Source of the DNA: DATKMK01 sp035541895
Lineage (GTDB): Bacteria; Desulfobacterota; Binatia; HRBIN30; JACQVA1
NCBI GenBank assembly: GCA_035541895.1
Contig: DATKMK010000028.1
Span: 33,910 to 97,909, forward strand
Direction: 5' to 3'
DNA: 64,000 nucleotides
The notes under the pieces are model-generated. The model was not told the origin of the DNA. It saw only the letters and a program-made list of their open reading frames with translations, and ran no database searches. Shown here one piece after another: positions 17,752-26,478 of this stretch (within the stretch, counting starts at the first letter, position 1; every line of letters starts with the position of its first letter). Made by a program: the position numbers and the translations under genes.

Positions 17752-18963
17752 ATGTCTGAAGCGAGTCGTGCGGCGAGCGCTGAGCTACGCGCCAAGCTAT
17801 TTTCGCCCGCCGATTTGGGCGGCCTGCGGCTGCGCAACCGCATCGTCAAGACGGCGACGTACGAAGGCATGAGCCCCGGCGGAATACCGTCGCCGGCGCT
17901 CATCAAGCACCATCGCGACCTCGCGAGCGGCGGCGTCGGGATGACCACGGTGGCGTACTGTTCGGTATCGCCTCACGGCAGAACGTTTGCCGAACAGATG
18001 TACATGCATGCCGAGATCATTCCCGCACTCCGTCAACTCACCGACGCGGTGCACGGCGAAGGGGCGGCCGTCTCGATTCAACTCGGGCATTGCGGGTTCT
18101 TCAGCAAGAACTCGGAACTGGCGGGTCGGCGACCCATCGCCCCATCGTTCACCGTCAATCAGTACGGGATGATGGCCGGCATGCCGTTCGCCCGCGCAAT
18201 GACGGAAGACGATCTGACCAAGGTCATCGAAGAATTCGGTACCGCGGCCGCGATGGCGCGCGACGCGGGCTTCGACGCCGTCGAAATTCATCTCGGCCAC
18301 GGCTACCTGCTAAGCCAGTTCATCAGTCCGGCAACCAATCGGCGACGCGACCGCTGGGGCGGCAGTCTCGACAACCGCATGCGTTTGCCGCTGGCGGTGC
18401 TGGCACGGGTTCGCGACCGCGTCGGTGCAACCTTCCCGATCGTGGCGAAGACCAATCTGCGCGATGGCTTTCGCGGCGGCCTCGAAATCGAGGAAGCAAT
18501 CGGCGTGGTCGAGCGACTCGAAGGGGCGGGGATCGACGCCGTCGTGCTCAGCGGCGGCTTCACCAGTAGGAATCCGTTCTACCTCTTTCGCGGCAAACGC
18601 CCGCTGCGCGAGATGATCGAGGTCGAAAAGAGTCGATTGCAGAAGCTTACTTTGCGGCTGTTCGGCGCACGGGTGATCAAGGAATATCCCTTCCAGGAGT
18701 TGTACTTCCTCGATCTCGCCCGTCGCGTGCGTCAGGCCGTGCGTATGCCGCTGGTACTGCTGGGCGGTGCGCTGTCGCTCGAAAACCTGGAAACGGCGAT
18801 GCGCGAAGGCTTTGACTTCGTAGCGATGGGCCGCGCGTTGATCGCCGATCCCGACCTGATCGGGCGCATGCAGCGCGGCGAGGCGCCCCGCTCGCGCTGC
18901 ACCTCGTGCAACAAATGCGTTGCCGAAATGGATCGCAACGGTGTCCGTTGCGTCCTCGATTGA
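17752..18963 (+). CDS. NADH:flavin oxidoreductase, Old Yellow Enzyme family
   Basis: A 403-residue FMN TIM-barrel protein. FSPADLGGLRLRNRIV is the N-terminal signature; HLGHGYLLSQFISP and RRDRWGGSLDNR form the phosphate and active-site region; LLGGALSLEN and MGRALIADPDL close the barrel. It ends in a cysteine cluster C-x2-C-x2-C-x10-C (RCTSCNKC to RC) close to the [4Fe-4S] site of 2,4-dienoyl-CoA reductases (C-x2-C-x3-C-x11-C). It lacks the FAD/NADH domains of those enzymes, so it is single-domain with a possible iron-sulfur site. A reductase of enones or dienoyl-CoA is likely. It faces the lipase gene, with 7 bases between stops. Confidence 0.88.
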   Translation: MSEASRAASAELRAKLFSPADLGGLRLRNRIVKTATYEGMSPGGIPSPALIKHHRDLASGGVGMTTVAYCSVSPHGRTFAEQMYMHAEIIPALRQLTDAVHGEGAAVSIQLGHCGFFSKNSELAGRRPIAPSFTVNQYGMMAGMPFARAMTEDDLTKVIEEFGTAAAMARDAGFDAVEIHLGHGYLLSQFISPATNRRRDRWGGSLDNRMRLPLAVLARVRDRVGATFPIVAKTNLRDGFRGGLEIEEAIGVVERLEGAGIDAVVLSGGFTSRNPFYLFRGKRPLREMIEVEKSRLQKLTLRLFGARVIKEYPFQELYFLDLARRVRQAVRMPLVLLGGALSLENLETAMREGFDFVAMGRALIADPDLIGRMQRGEAPRSRCTSCNKCVAEMDRNGVRCVLD

Positions 18964-18970
18964 ACGGCGA

Positions 18971-20101
18971 TCAGCCCGACCGCTTGGGCTCAAGCATGAA
19001 GCCCATCACCTGCCGCCAGAGGTCCTCGAACTTAGCGCGGGTGAAACCGGTGCGAGTCGCCAGCCAATCATAGTGCGGTGGGCTGCGGGTCGGATCGCCA
19101 AAATGACCGATGATGTCCAAGTGATCCGCCTGGACCGCCTGGATGACCTCGCCCCACACTTGTGCCCGGGTAGGGACGATACCGTCGTTGGCCTTGAGAC
19201 TCGGCAGACGGCGATACGCACGCCGTAGTGTCTCGCGGGCGGCGGCGCTCAGCGGCGGCTGTCGCCCGCGCGGCATCTGCGCCGCGAGCCGGTGGAGCCC
19301 GTGGTACAGGGTGTGATTCGCCTGCGCGGCGGCGTCGAGGCCGGTCGCGAGCGTCGAGCCGACGCCCGGCGGCGTTGCGCGGGTCACGACCGAGCCGTAG
19401 CGGATCTCAGCGCGATCGCGGACGGTGGCGTTAAACACGTCCATGCCTTCGGGCGTGAGTTGCACCAGCAGCGCCTGGTCTTTGGCGACGTCCGCAAGCA
19501 ATCGTTGCACGGCACGGCGCCGCCCGACCGAGAAATCGGCGAGCAGTTGATGGAATAACTCGTCGATCAGCGTCGGATTGCGCCCGCGAGCGTCGGCGTC
19601 GGTGAACAGCGAAGCGAGACTGAGCAGAACCGCAAGCGGCAAGCTTCCGAAGCGCAGGACATACGTGGTCGTGACCGAGAGCAGTTCCAGCAACTTCTGA
19701 CCACGCATCCCGGCGAGAAACGATGCCAGCGGGCTGCCGAAGTGAGGCGTCGCGACGCTGATGACGGTACGCACGCGCTGCGCCAGAGCTTCGACCGGAC
19801 GCGGGGTAGGCAGCGAGACGTTTGGTGCCACGGCAAGGCGCGCATCGAGTCCGCCGGTCGAATGCCCGATGAGGTGCGCGACGTCTTGGTCGCCGATGGT
19901 ACCGGCGATGGTCTCGATCGCCCGCGCGGTTCGTTTCGGCAACGACGCAGTTGGGTACGTCTTGACGACGTGCACCTCCGCGTCGATCCCGCGGGCGCCA
20001 AGTTCTTGGAGGAGGAAGGTTCGGACGTGGAGGAAGTACCGCAGTCGGCCCACGTTTGCGAAGCCGAAGAATCCGGGAATCAGGTAGATGTGGTGCCTCA
20101 T
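18971..20101 (-). CDS. Alpha/beta-hydrolase, lipase-like
   Basis: A 376-residue alpha/beta-hydrolase. The oxyanion region HHIYLIPGFFGFANVG, the nucleophile elbow GHSTGG with Ser81, ANDGIVPT with the catalytic Asp, and DHLDIIGHF with the catalytic His make a complete triad. The order matches triacylglycerol lipase-type esterases. No clear signal peptide is seen, so it is probably intracellular. It is transcribed divergently from the WS/DGAT wax ester/triacylglycerol synthase across a 172-base gap. That pairing suggests it mobilises neutral lipid made by its neighbour, which is inference. Substrate chain length is not predictable. Confidence 0.82.
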   Translation of the reverse strand: MRHHIYLIPGFFGFANVGRLRYFLHVRTFLLQELGARGIDAEVHVVKTYPTASLPKRTARAIETIAGTIGDQDVAHLIGHSTGGLDARLAVAPNVSLPTPRPVEALAQRVRTVISVATPHFGSPLASFLAGMRGQKLLELLSVTTTYVLRFGSLPLAVLLSLASLFTDADARGRNPTLIDELFHQLLADFSVGRRRAVQRLLADVAKDQALLVQLTPEGMDVFNATVRDRAEIRYGSVVTRATPPGVGSTLATGLDAAAQANHTLYHGLHRLAAQMPRGRQPPLSAAARETLRRAYRRLPSLKANDGIVPTRAQVWGEVIQAVQADHLDIIGHFGDPTRSPPHYDWLATRTGFTRAKFEDLWRQVMGFMLEPKRSG

Positions 20102-20273
20102 TGCGACCGAGCTGTTTCACTCTTGCAGCAGTCGCGGAAACCGGCTTCTCAGCGCTTGGACGGCGCGACGGAATCTTCGCGTTGGGGTCAGGACAACACT
20201 CCGGGCATGGATTCTGCGCTCGCGTAATCGCGCGGCGCGCTTCGACGTCCTGCGTCGCACGGGTGAGGAAGCC

Positions 20274-21740
20274 ATGTCAACGGCAGCCGATGTGTGGCCC
20301 GATCGGATGAACCCGACCGATGCGCTGTTCTGGACCATGGACAAGATCCCGGAGCTGCGGTCGACGATCGGCGCTCTGTTGATACTCGACGGTGTCCCTG
20401 ATCGCGAGCGGATCGCCGCTGAGTTGTTGCGGATTAGCGCCGCACTCCCGCGAATGTACCAGCGAGTGGTCGAGGTTCCCGGCGGTCTGGCGCCGCCCGA
20501 ATGGCTCGACGATCGCCAGTTCGACCTCGACTACCACCTGCGTCACGTCATGGTGCCACCGCCGGGTGGACTGGCTGAACTCCTCGCGGAGTTGAGCCCG
20601 CTGTACGCGACCTCGTTGGATCGTGATCGTCCGCTGTGGGAAGCCTACCTCGCCGGCGGATTGATGGGCGGTCGCGGCGCCGTGTTCTTCAAGATGCACC
20701 ACTGCCTGGTCGATGGCGTCGGCGGTTCGCGATTGTTCGGCGAACTGTTGAGTTCCGGTGCCGCTGCCAACCCGCCGCGGCCGTTGCCCCAGCCGCGCAA
20801 GCGCTCGACCAGCACGGCAGCTCTGCTGTGGCGTGCGATCGGATACAACATCGGTGAGGCCGCGCAATTCGGCACCGATGTCGCCGCGGCCGCAATCGGG
20901 GCTCTCACACATCCCGCTGCCGTGTTGAGCGAGATCCGTCGCTGGACGCAGTCGGCGTTCGGGTTCGGCCAAGAGTTGACGACGATGCGCGCCGAGAGTC
21001 CGCTGCACCAGCACCGAAGCTTGTCGCGCCAGCTCACCACGTTCGACTTGTCGCTCGCCGAGATCGACGCGGCGCGGGCGGCTCTGGGTGCGACCAACAA
21101 CGACATCATCCTCACCATCGTCGCCGGGGCGATGCACCGGTGGCACAGCTCACGCGGCTTCGACGTGCGCCAGCTGCGCGCGCTGGTGCCGGTCAATTTG
21201 CGCGACGCGAACGAGAGCAGTGCCGGCAATCGCCTGGCACTGCTCGCCGTCGCGCTGCCGACCGGTGAACCCAACCCGCTGCGTCGCCTGCGCATCATTC
21301 AGGAGAGGATGGGACACGTAAAAGGTGATCGCCGGGCGAGCCTGTATCCGATCGTCGCGCGCATCATTCTCACTCTGCCGCTGGTTGTGGCCGAGCAAGT
21401 CGTCCGGCAGCAGACCCAGCGGACCAACTTTGTATGCACCAACGTGCCCGGACCGCGACAGACCTGCTACCTGGCGGGTCAGCGGATCGAGCGGATGTAT
21501 CCGTACGCGCCGCTGGTCGGCGACCACCCAGTCGCGATCGCGCTGTATAGCTATGGCGACCGCGTGTGTGTCGGACTGGATGTCGATCCGCTGGCGATGA
21601 GCGATCTGCCGCATTTCCTCGACGCCCTGCGCGAGTCAGCCGCCGAGGTGCTATCCCTCCGGCCTGACCAAGTGCGCCCGCTGCGTCGAGCGCCACGCTT
21701 ACTCACTCAATCGCGAAGGTCGTCGCGACATCGGCACTGA
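20274..21740 (+). CDS. Wax ester synthase/diacylglycerol acyltransferase (WS/DGAT)
   Basis: A 488-residue bifunctional acyltransferase. The active-site motif HHxxxDG is at 142-148 (MHHCLVDGVGG). The N-terminal MNPTDALFW motif, PLWEAYLAGG, the middle NDIILTIVAGA and the C-terminal NVPGP and LYSYGDRVCVGLDVD segments are family landmarks. It joins fatty acyl-CoA to a fatty alcohol or diacylglycerol, making wax ester or triacylglycerol at the membrane. ATG 20274 follows GAGGA; an in-frame extension upstream has no family similarity. Its last 38 bases overlap the convergent dockerin-like gene. It shares a divergent promoter region with a lipase gene. Confidence 0.9.
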   Translation: MSTAADVWPDRMNPTDALFWTMDKIPELRSTIGALLILDGVPDRERIAAELLRISAALPRMYQRVVEVPGGLAPPEWLDDRQFDLDYHLRHVMVPPPGGLAELLAELSPLYATSLDRDRPLWEAYLAGGLMGGRGAVFFKMHHCLVDGVGGSRLFGELLSSGAAANPPRPLPQPRKRSTSTAALLWRAIGYNIGEAAQFGTDVAAAAIGALTHPAAVLSEIRRWTQSAFGFGQELTTMRAESPLHQHRSLSRQLTTFDLSLAEIDAARAALGATNNDIILTIVAGAMHRWHSSRGFDVRQLRALVPVNLRDANESSAGNRLALLAVALPTGEPNPLRRLRIIQERMGHVKGDRRASLYPIVARIILTLPLVVAEQVVRQQTQRTNFVCTNVPGPRQTCYLAGQRIERMYPYAPLVGDHPVAIALYSYGDRVCVGLDVDPLAMSDLPHFLDALRESAAEVLSLRPDQVRPLRRAPRLLTQSRRSSRHRH

Positions 21741-23397
21741 TGTGCCCTACCTGGTCGCTGACTTCGAGGGTCAGCGTGTAGTCGCCGGCTCCGAGTACCG
21801 ACGGCAGGGCAATCGGTCCACGATCGACGAACTCGTTGATCGTGGCACCGGTCGGCTGAAGCTCGTAGCAGGTAAAATCGGGCGGCGAGCCAGCCACCGC
21901 GAAGCTGACGCAGAACTGGTCGATGTCGCCTTCGAGATCGGAAACGCCGTAGTGCACCGTGATCGACCCACCTTGTGCCACGGGATTGGGCATTACACTC
22001 AAGGCACAGAGCTGCGGCAGCGAAGTGATCGGGCCGCCGCACACGTTGACGACGGGAGTGGGACTTGGCGTCATCGTCGGCGTCCGAGTCACGGTGAAAG
22101 TCTGAGTTGGCGAAGCAGTCGGCGTTCGCGTGCCCGTGGCGGTCGGCGCCGGCGTGTGCGTCGGCGTGGCGCTCCGAGTGAGCGTCGGCGTTGCTGTGGA
22201 CGTGAGCGTAGATGTCGACGGGACCGTCGCGGTGAACGTTGGCGTTCGCGTTGGCGTGGCGGTGGTGACGAGAGTGCTAGTGACCGTTGCCGAGTGCGTC
22301 AGGGTTGCGGTCGCGGTCGGCGATGCGATGAGGGGGATCGTCATCGTCGCCGTCGTTGTGACGCTCGGTGTGAGCGTAGGCGTCGACGTAGCCGTGAGAG
22401 TGTCTGACGCCGTCGCCGTAGGGGTTGAGGTTGGGGTTCGCGTCGTTGAGATCGTCGGCAACGCCGGCGTCACTGTGAGTGTCGGCGATATCGTCGTCGA
22501 CGGTGTGCTTGTCGCGGTGATGACGGTTGGGGTGTTTGTAGATGAAGGCGTGTCGGTTCGGCTCGCCGACGGCGTCGACACCGCGGTTGGAGAACGAGAC
22601 GCAGTCGCACTCGCTGTCGGCGTTGGACTCGCGCTCATCGTGACGGTCTGCGTGGATGTGCTGGTTGGCGTCGATGTTGCGGACGACGAGGCCGTAAATG
22701 CGGCCGTCGCGGAAACCGCGTGACTCGGCGAAGCCGTCGCGCTGGCGGTGCCGGTTGGCGTGGGGGTTCGGGTGACGGTGAAGACATCTGTGACAGTCGC
22801 GGATGCAGAGGCGGACTGCGTCGCAGTCGAGGTTGGTGTTGGCGATATTGCGGGCGAAGGCGACTCCGTACTCAAACCAACCGGCGTCGCGGTCGGCGAG
22901 TGCGTCGGCGCAACCGTCTCGGTTACGCTGGCAGTCTCGGTGGCGCGATCTGTCGGGGTCGCGCTCGCTGGCGTCAGAACCGTCGGCGAGTCCGTCGCGG
23001 AAGGCGTCGCCGCTGCAGTTTCGGACGCAGTGGGCGGCGGGGACGGCGTGTCGCTGGCGATCGCGCTAGCCGTTGCGGTCGGGCTGTCAGTCGCCGTCAT
23101 GGTGACCGTCGGAGAGCTCGGTGGGCAACCATCCAACGCGCTGTTCACCGCGGCGACTAGTTCTTCGACGGTCACACGACCGTCTCTGTCCCGATCGGCC
23201 GCAGTGCAATCATCGGCGGGTTGGATGCCGAGAGCGATATTCACGGCGTGGACCAGTTCATCGACGGTGACGCGCCCGTCGCCGTCGCAGTCGCCGACAC
23301 AGGAAGCGCTTGCCGTGCAAGCCATCAACAACGCGAAGACGGACCACGAATAGGCCAACAGTCGTGCGGCGGGGCGCGAGTGAACAAGGCAACGCAT
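21703..23397 (-). CDS. Exported dockerin/EF-hand protein with long Thr/Pro/Ser-rich tract
   Basis: A 564-residue secreted protein with no enzymatic motif. Residues 11-32 are a signal peptide (LLAYSWSVFALLMACTASAS). Residues 33-91 are a dockerin-like pair of EF-hand loops, DCDGDGRVTVDEL (36-48) and DRDRDGRVTVEEL (68-80), with cysteines at 33, 37, 64 and 91. Residues 94-449 are a Thr/Ser/Pro/Ala-rich low-complexity tract. Residues 450-564 are a small beta-sandwich-like domain with three cysteines (GGSITVHYGVSD, YTLTLEVSDQVG). The start at 23397 gives the cleanest signal peptide. No cohesin partner or sorting motif is visible. A cell-surface spacer or adhesin role is possible. A second exported protein with the same N-terminal EF-hand design is at 58001-60697. 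Confidence 0.75.
   Translation of the reverse strand: MRCLVHSRPAARLLAYSWSVFALLMACTASASCVGDCDGDGRVTVDELVHAVNIALGIQPADDCTAADRDRDGRVTVEELVAAVNSALDGCPPSSPTVTMTATDSPTATASAIASDTPSPPPTASETAAATPSATDSPTVLTPASATPTDRATETASVTETVAPTHSPTATPVGLSTESPSPAISPTPTSTATQSASASATVTDVFTVTRTPTPTGTASATASPSHAVSATAAFTASSSATSTPTSTSTQTVTMSASPTPTASATASRSPTAVSTPSASRTDTPSSTNTPTVITATSTPSTTISPTLTVTPALPTISTTRTPTSTPTATASDTLTATSTPTLTPSVTTTATMTIPLIASPTATATLTHSATVTSTLVTTATPTRTPTFTATVPSTSTLTSTATPTLTRSATPTHTPAPTATGTRTPTASPTQTFTVTRTPTMTPSPTPVVNVCGGPITSLPQLCALSVMPNPVAQGGSITVHYGVSDLEGDIDQFCVSFAVAGSPPDFTCYELQPTGATINEFVDRGPIALPSVLGAGDYTLTLEVSDQVGHISADVATTFAIE
22051..23118. repeat. Degenerate tandem coding repeat (Thr/Pro/Ser tract)
   Basis: About 1.07 kb of imperfect short repeats. 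On the plus strand the text is full of variants of GTCGGCGTT and GCGGTCGGC, which read on the minus strand as Thr-Pro, Thr-Ala and Ser-Pro units. There is no fixed long period. Codon choice varies, so it is an old or selected low-complexity tract rather than a fresh minisatellite expansion. Confidence 0.7.
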
Positions 23398-23489
23398 CGG
23401 TGGTTCACCGATGTACGCGCTGGTGCGGCGCGTCGCAACTGCCATCGCCGTCTTGACATCGTCAATCCGGTTTGGGAAGCGAGGCCGCA

Positions 23490-24293
23490 ATGTCGTACGT
23501 CCTCATCGAGAAGCCGCAGCCGCATGTCAGTGTGATCGTGATGAATCGACCCGAACGACTCAACGCGATGTCGTTCGATACCGTTGTGCCGCTCGCCGAG
23601 GCGATCAAGCGGGTGGGGGCCGACAACGACACGTGGGTCGCGATCGTGACTGGTGCCGGCCGCGGCTTCTGCTCGGGATTGGACCTCGAAGATCATGGCA
23701 TGCCGCCGAATTGCGACGGACTGCCGATGTCGCGCATCGCCATCCGCGCCATGGAATTCGTGTCGAATCTCGTGCCCGCGCTGCGGGCGATGCCGCAGCC
23801 GGTGATTGCCGCCGTCAACGGCCCCGCGTACGGTGGCGGGATGTGTCTCTCGCTCGGGGCCGACATCCGAATCGCTGGCGCGTCCGCGACCTTTCGCAAC
23901 GCGGGGATCAACAACGGACTGACGGGCACCGAATTGGGAATCAGCTGGATTTTGCCGCGCTTGCTCGGTGCCGCACACGCGTGGGACATCATCCTCAGCG
24001 GTCGCGAGGTGAAGGCCGATGAAGCGCTGCGGCTCGGGCTGGTCTCGCGTATCGTCCCGGATGCCGATGTGCGGCCCACCGCGCTCGCGATCGCTGAGCA
24101 AATGTGCGCCTACAGTCCACACGGTCTCGCGATGACCAAGAAAGTGCTCTGGTCAAACCTCGAAACCGGAGGCCTCGAAGCCGCCATCGATCTCGAAAAT
24201 CGCAACCAACTGCTGGTCCGAATGACCACGCAAAACCTGCAAGAGGCGATCGCCGCGCGCAAGCAAAAGCGCCCGCCACGATTCGAAGACTAA
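23490..24293 (+). CDS. Enoyl-CoA hydratase/isomerase family protein
   Basis: A 267-residue crotonase-fold protein. The CoA and oxyanion-hole segments TGAGRGFCSGLDL and NGPAYGGGMCLSLGADI are well preserved. Of the two catalytic glutamates of true enoyl-CoA hydratases, only the second position looks conserved (GTELGIS); the first region is NAGINNG without an acidic residue. The reaction may therefore be a hydratase, isomerase or another crotonase activity. ATG 23490 is chosen as the normal family start. It diverges from the dockerin-like gene over 92 bases, where a TTGACA (23453-23458) is seen without a good -10. It is followed by a hairpin. Confidence 0.88.
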   Translation: MSYVLIEKPQPHVSVIVMNRPERLNAMSFDTVVPLAEAIKRVGADNDTWVAIVTGAGRGFCSGLDLEDHGMPPNCDGLPMSRIAIRAMEFVSNLVPALRAMPQPVIAAVNGPAYGGGMCLSLGADIRIAGASATFRNAGINNGLTGTELGISWILPRLLGAAHAWDIILSGREVKADEALRLGLVSRIVPDADVRPTALAIAEQMCAYSPHGLAMTKKVLWSNLETGGLEAAIDLENRNQLLVRMTTQNLQEAIAARKQKRPPRFED

Positions 24294-24295
24294 AC

Positions 24296-24318
24296 CCAAG
24301 TCGGCTTCGCTGACTTGG
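24296..24318 (+). terminator. Stem-loop after enoyl-CoA hydratase gene
   Basis: CCAAGTCGG (24296-24304) pairs with CTGACTTGG (24310-24318), nine pairs including one G-T, around the loop CTTCG. It begins 3 bases after the stop codon. No U-run follows, so it would be a non-canonical terminator or an mRNA 3'-end stabilising hairpin. Confidence 0.45.
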
Positions 24319-24416
24319 CTGCCCCGCGACCATGTGCTTACATACAGGTCGAGAGGCGGACGAGGCGGAGCTGGGCACCTCGATGAACTGCGCGGCATAG
24401 CGCTTCAAGGACAATC

Positions 24417-25514
24417 GTGAAACGTCGACCATGTCGCATGGCCGCACTTGCGGTCACGCTGGGCACGCTCGTAAGTGCGGTGCCGGCGTGGCCCCGCCAG
24501 TGGACCGAGGACGATTTTCAACAGAAGAGAACCGCGGCGCACTTCATGATCGTCGCCGGTCAAAATTGGCGCAGCAGCCAGTCCGTGATCGGCTCCACGC
24601 AGTTCTATCAGGTGCAAAAGGGCGACACCTTTCTCGACATCGCCCGCTACTACGGCCTCGGGTACAACGAACTCGAAGACGCGAACCCCGGCGTCGATGT
24701 CTGGGTGCCCCCGGCCGGCCAGGTCATGCTGTTGCCGACGGAGTACATCATCCCGGATGCCGAGGCGCACGGGATCGTCGTGAACATTCCTGAAATGCGC
24801 TTGTACTACTTCCATCCGCGGCCGAATGCGTACGCGCCGATGATGGTGACGACGTACCCGGTCGGTCTCGGCCGGGACGAGTGGAAGACCCCGTTGGGTG
24901 CGTTCCGCGTCGCCGATAAGACCGTCAATCCGATGTGGATTCTGCCGGAGTCGATTCGTGAGGAGCACATGAAGGATGGGCGGCCTGCACCGAAGTTCAT
25001 CCCTGGCGGTGATCCCGAGAACCCATTAGGAAAGTATCGCTTGAAGCTCCAACCCCTGGGGCGCGCAGCCGGCGACTACGGCATTCACGGCACCAATATT
25101 CCCTGGGGTGTCGGCATGCAGGTCAGCCACGGATGCATTCGCCTGTACCCGGAGGACATCGAGCAACTGTTCCCGCTGATCCCCGTGCGTGAGGCGGTTC
25201 AGTTCGTGTATCAGCCGGTGAAGGTCGGTAGCCGAGACGGCGAGATTTATGTCGAGGTACACAAAGACATCTATCAGATGACGCCCGGCCCCTACCGCGA
25301 AGCGCAGCGACTACTGCAGAAATACGGATGGACCGATCGGGTGGACGACCACCGGTTGCGGCGCGCGATCACGGAGCAGTCGGGGGTTCCGATGCTGATC
25401 TCGCGCGAGGCTAGCAACGACGGACTGGTTGAGGAGCGCTTCCGTTCGCGGCGCAGCAGCGAGCCGCCCAAGCCGCAAGAACCGCCCACGGCGAAATCTA
25501 CTGACCGACGCTAG
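24417..25514 (+). CDS. Exported L,D-transpeptidase with LysM domain
   Basis: A 365-residue YkuD-family enzyme. An N-terminal signal (MAALAVTLGTLVSAVPAW) is followed by a LysM peptidoglycan-binding domain (residues about 62-112, FYQVQKGDTFLDIARYYG to LPTEYIIP). The L,D-transpeptidase domain follows, with HGTNIPWGVG and the catalytic SHGCIRLY, nucleophile Cys240. It makes 3-3 cross-links or attaches lipoprotein to peptidoglycan in the periplasm. The C-terminal ~70 residues are charged, Pro-rich and probably disordered. The GTG start at 24417 has only weak ribosome-binding signal. The last 4 bases (CTAG) are shared with the stop of the convergent gene. Confidence 0.92.
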   Translation: MKRRPCRMAALAVTLGTLVSAVPAWPRQWTEDDFQQKRTAAHFMIVAGQNWRSSQSVIGSTQFYQVQKGDTFLDIARYYGLGYNELEDANPGVDVWVPPAGQVMLLPTEYIIPDAEAHGIVVNIPEMRLYYFHPRPNAYAPMMVTTYPVGLGRDEWKTPLGAFRVADKTVNPMWILPESIREEHMKDGRPAPKFIPGGDPENPLGKYRLKLQPLGRAAGDYGIHGTNIPWGVGMQVSHGCIRLYPEDIEQLFPLIPVREAVQFVYQPVKVGSRDGEIYVEVHKDIYQMTPGPYREAQRLLQKYGWTDRVDDHRLRRAITEQSGVPMLISREASNDGLVEERFRSRRSSEPPKPQEPPTAKSTDRR

Positions 25515-26368
25515 CCGCTCCACGGCGCGCCGACGCAGAAGCATCGCGAGGCGGTGGTCGGATCGTTGAACCGGATCGCCTCGCACTCGGCTTGTGAGCG
25601 AAACAGTTCGCCGAGCGAATTGGTGACGGTGATCGTCCGGCGCGTCGGCAGGTACGTCTGCGCGCGCGAAAAAGCGTAGTAGCCCCACACCCGACAGACC
25701 AGCGCTGCGTTCAGTTGCCACTGCAACACGCCCATCTGGTCTCGCAACGTCTGATTCTCCTGGCTGAGCTGCGCCAGTCGCTCCGCTTGCGCCGCCAGCG
25801 CGTCGCTGTCGTCCTCGGGGGCTTGGGCGCTGCGCTGAGGGTTACTGCGCAGGTCGGCGAGTTCTTGGCGCAGGTCGGTGTTCTCCTGTTGCAACGTGGC
25901 GTTCTCGTCCTTGACACGTTGTTGGGCCGCCTGGACCTCGTTCAGCGACGACGTGAGCTGCGCGACGCGCGGATCAGGCAATGCGGCGGGACTGGGAACC
26001 GGAGTTGGAGCGATCACGACAAAGCGTCGTTCGCTTTGAATGAGTGTACCCAGCATCGGGAGGCTCACACGCAACCGATACATTCCCGGCTTGGAGAGGT
26101 CGGCAGCGTCCAGATCGCACGGTGATGGGTGAACCCCGAGCGCCTGCGCGGGACTCCCGTCGGCCGCCAGCACGATGTCCATTCGTGGCGGTCCCTCCCA
26201 CTGGACGTGCAGCGGCGGGGTGACGGCCACGCCGTCGGCCGGAGTCAGGATCACCGGCTGCAGCCAACGGGAGAGCGGAGTCTGCACAAGCAACTCGATC
26301 AGCACGACTGTGGCGATGGTGACCGCGATGATGCCGAGCGTTCGACGCACAGCCCGATTATAGGTCAT
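25511..26368 (-). CDS. Membrane-anchored coiled-coil protein of unknown function
   Basis: A 285-residue protein with one N-terminal transmembrane helix (11-29, LGIIAVTIATVVLIELLVQ). A beta-rich Ig-like region follows (40-118, VILTPADGVAVTPPLHVQW). A Pro-rich hinge leads to two coiled-coil segments (135-175 and 189-222, rich in E, Q and L). A C-terminal globular piece (223-285) has four cysteines and NSLGELFRSQAEC. I do not recognise the family. Topology suggests a periplasmic protein tied to the inner membrane. It is convergent with the L,D-transpeptidase gene, sharing its stop region, and divergent from lysS. A cell-wall link is only positional. Confidence 0.65.
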   Translation of the reverse strand: MTYNRAVRRTLGIIAVTIATVVLIELLVQTPLSRWLQPVILTPADGVAVTPPLHVQWEGPPRMDIVLAADGSPAQALGVHPSPCDLDAADLSKPGMYRLRVSLPMLGTLIQSERRFVVIAPTPVPSPAALPDPRVAQLTSSLNEVQAAQQRVKDENATLQQENTDLRQELADLRSNPQRSAQAPEDDSDALAAQAERLAQLSQENQTLRDQMGVLQWQLNAALVCRVWGYYAFSRAQTYLPTRRTITVTNSLGELFRSQAECEAIRFNDPTTASRCFCVGAPWSG

Positions 26369-26420
26369 GCGGTGCCGACACGGCTACCCGCACGCACGAC
26401 ACGCGATGAGCCGAACAAAC

Positions 26421-26449
26421 TTGACTCACTGGGGTATCCCGGTTAAGCG
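26421..26449 (+). promoter_or_regulatory. Possible sigma70-type promoter for lysS
   Basis: TTGACT (26421-26426), a 17-base spacer and TAAGCG (26444-26449). The -35 is good and the -10 weak. The predicted leader to the GTG at 26479 would be about 23 bases and include the AGGGCAGG ribosome-binding region. Confidence 0.3.
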
Positions 26450-26478
26450 TCAGCGTCTTTCTAGGGCAGGCATTTTCT

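Noticed and set aside
22051..23118. Possible CRISPR or minisatellite array
   Set aside because: Units are short, variable and without equal spacers, and the minus frame stays open through the whole tract as a Thr/Pro/Ser coding region.
23453..23481. TTGACA upstream of the enoyl-CoA hydratase gene
   Set aside because: The expected -10 position is GC-rich and the distance to the ATG is short; not called.
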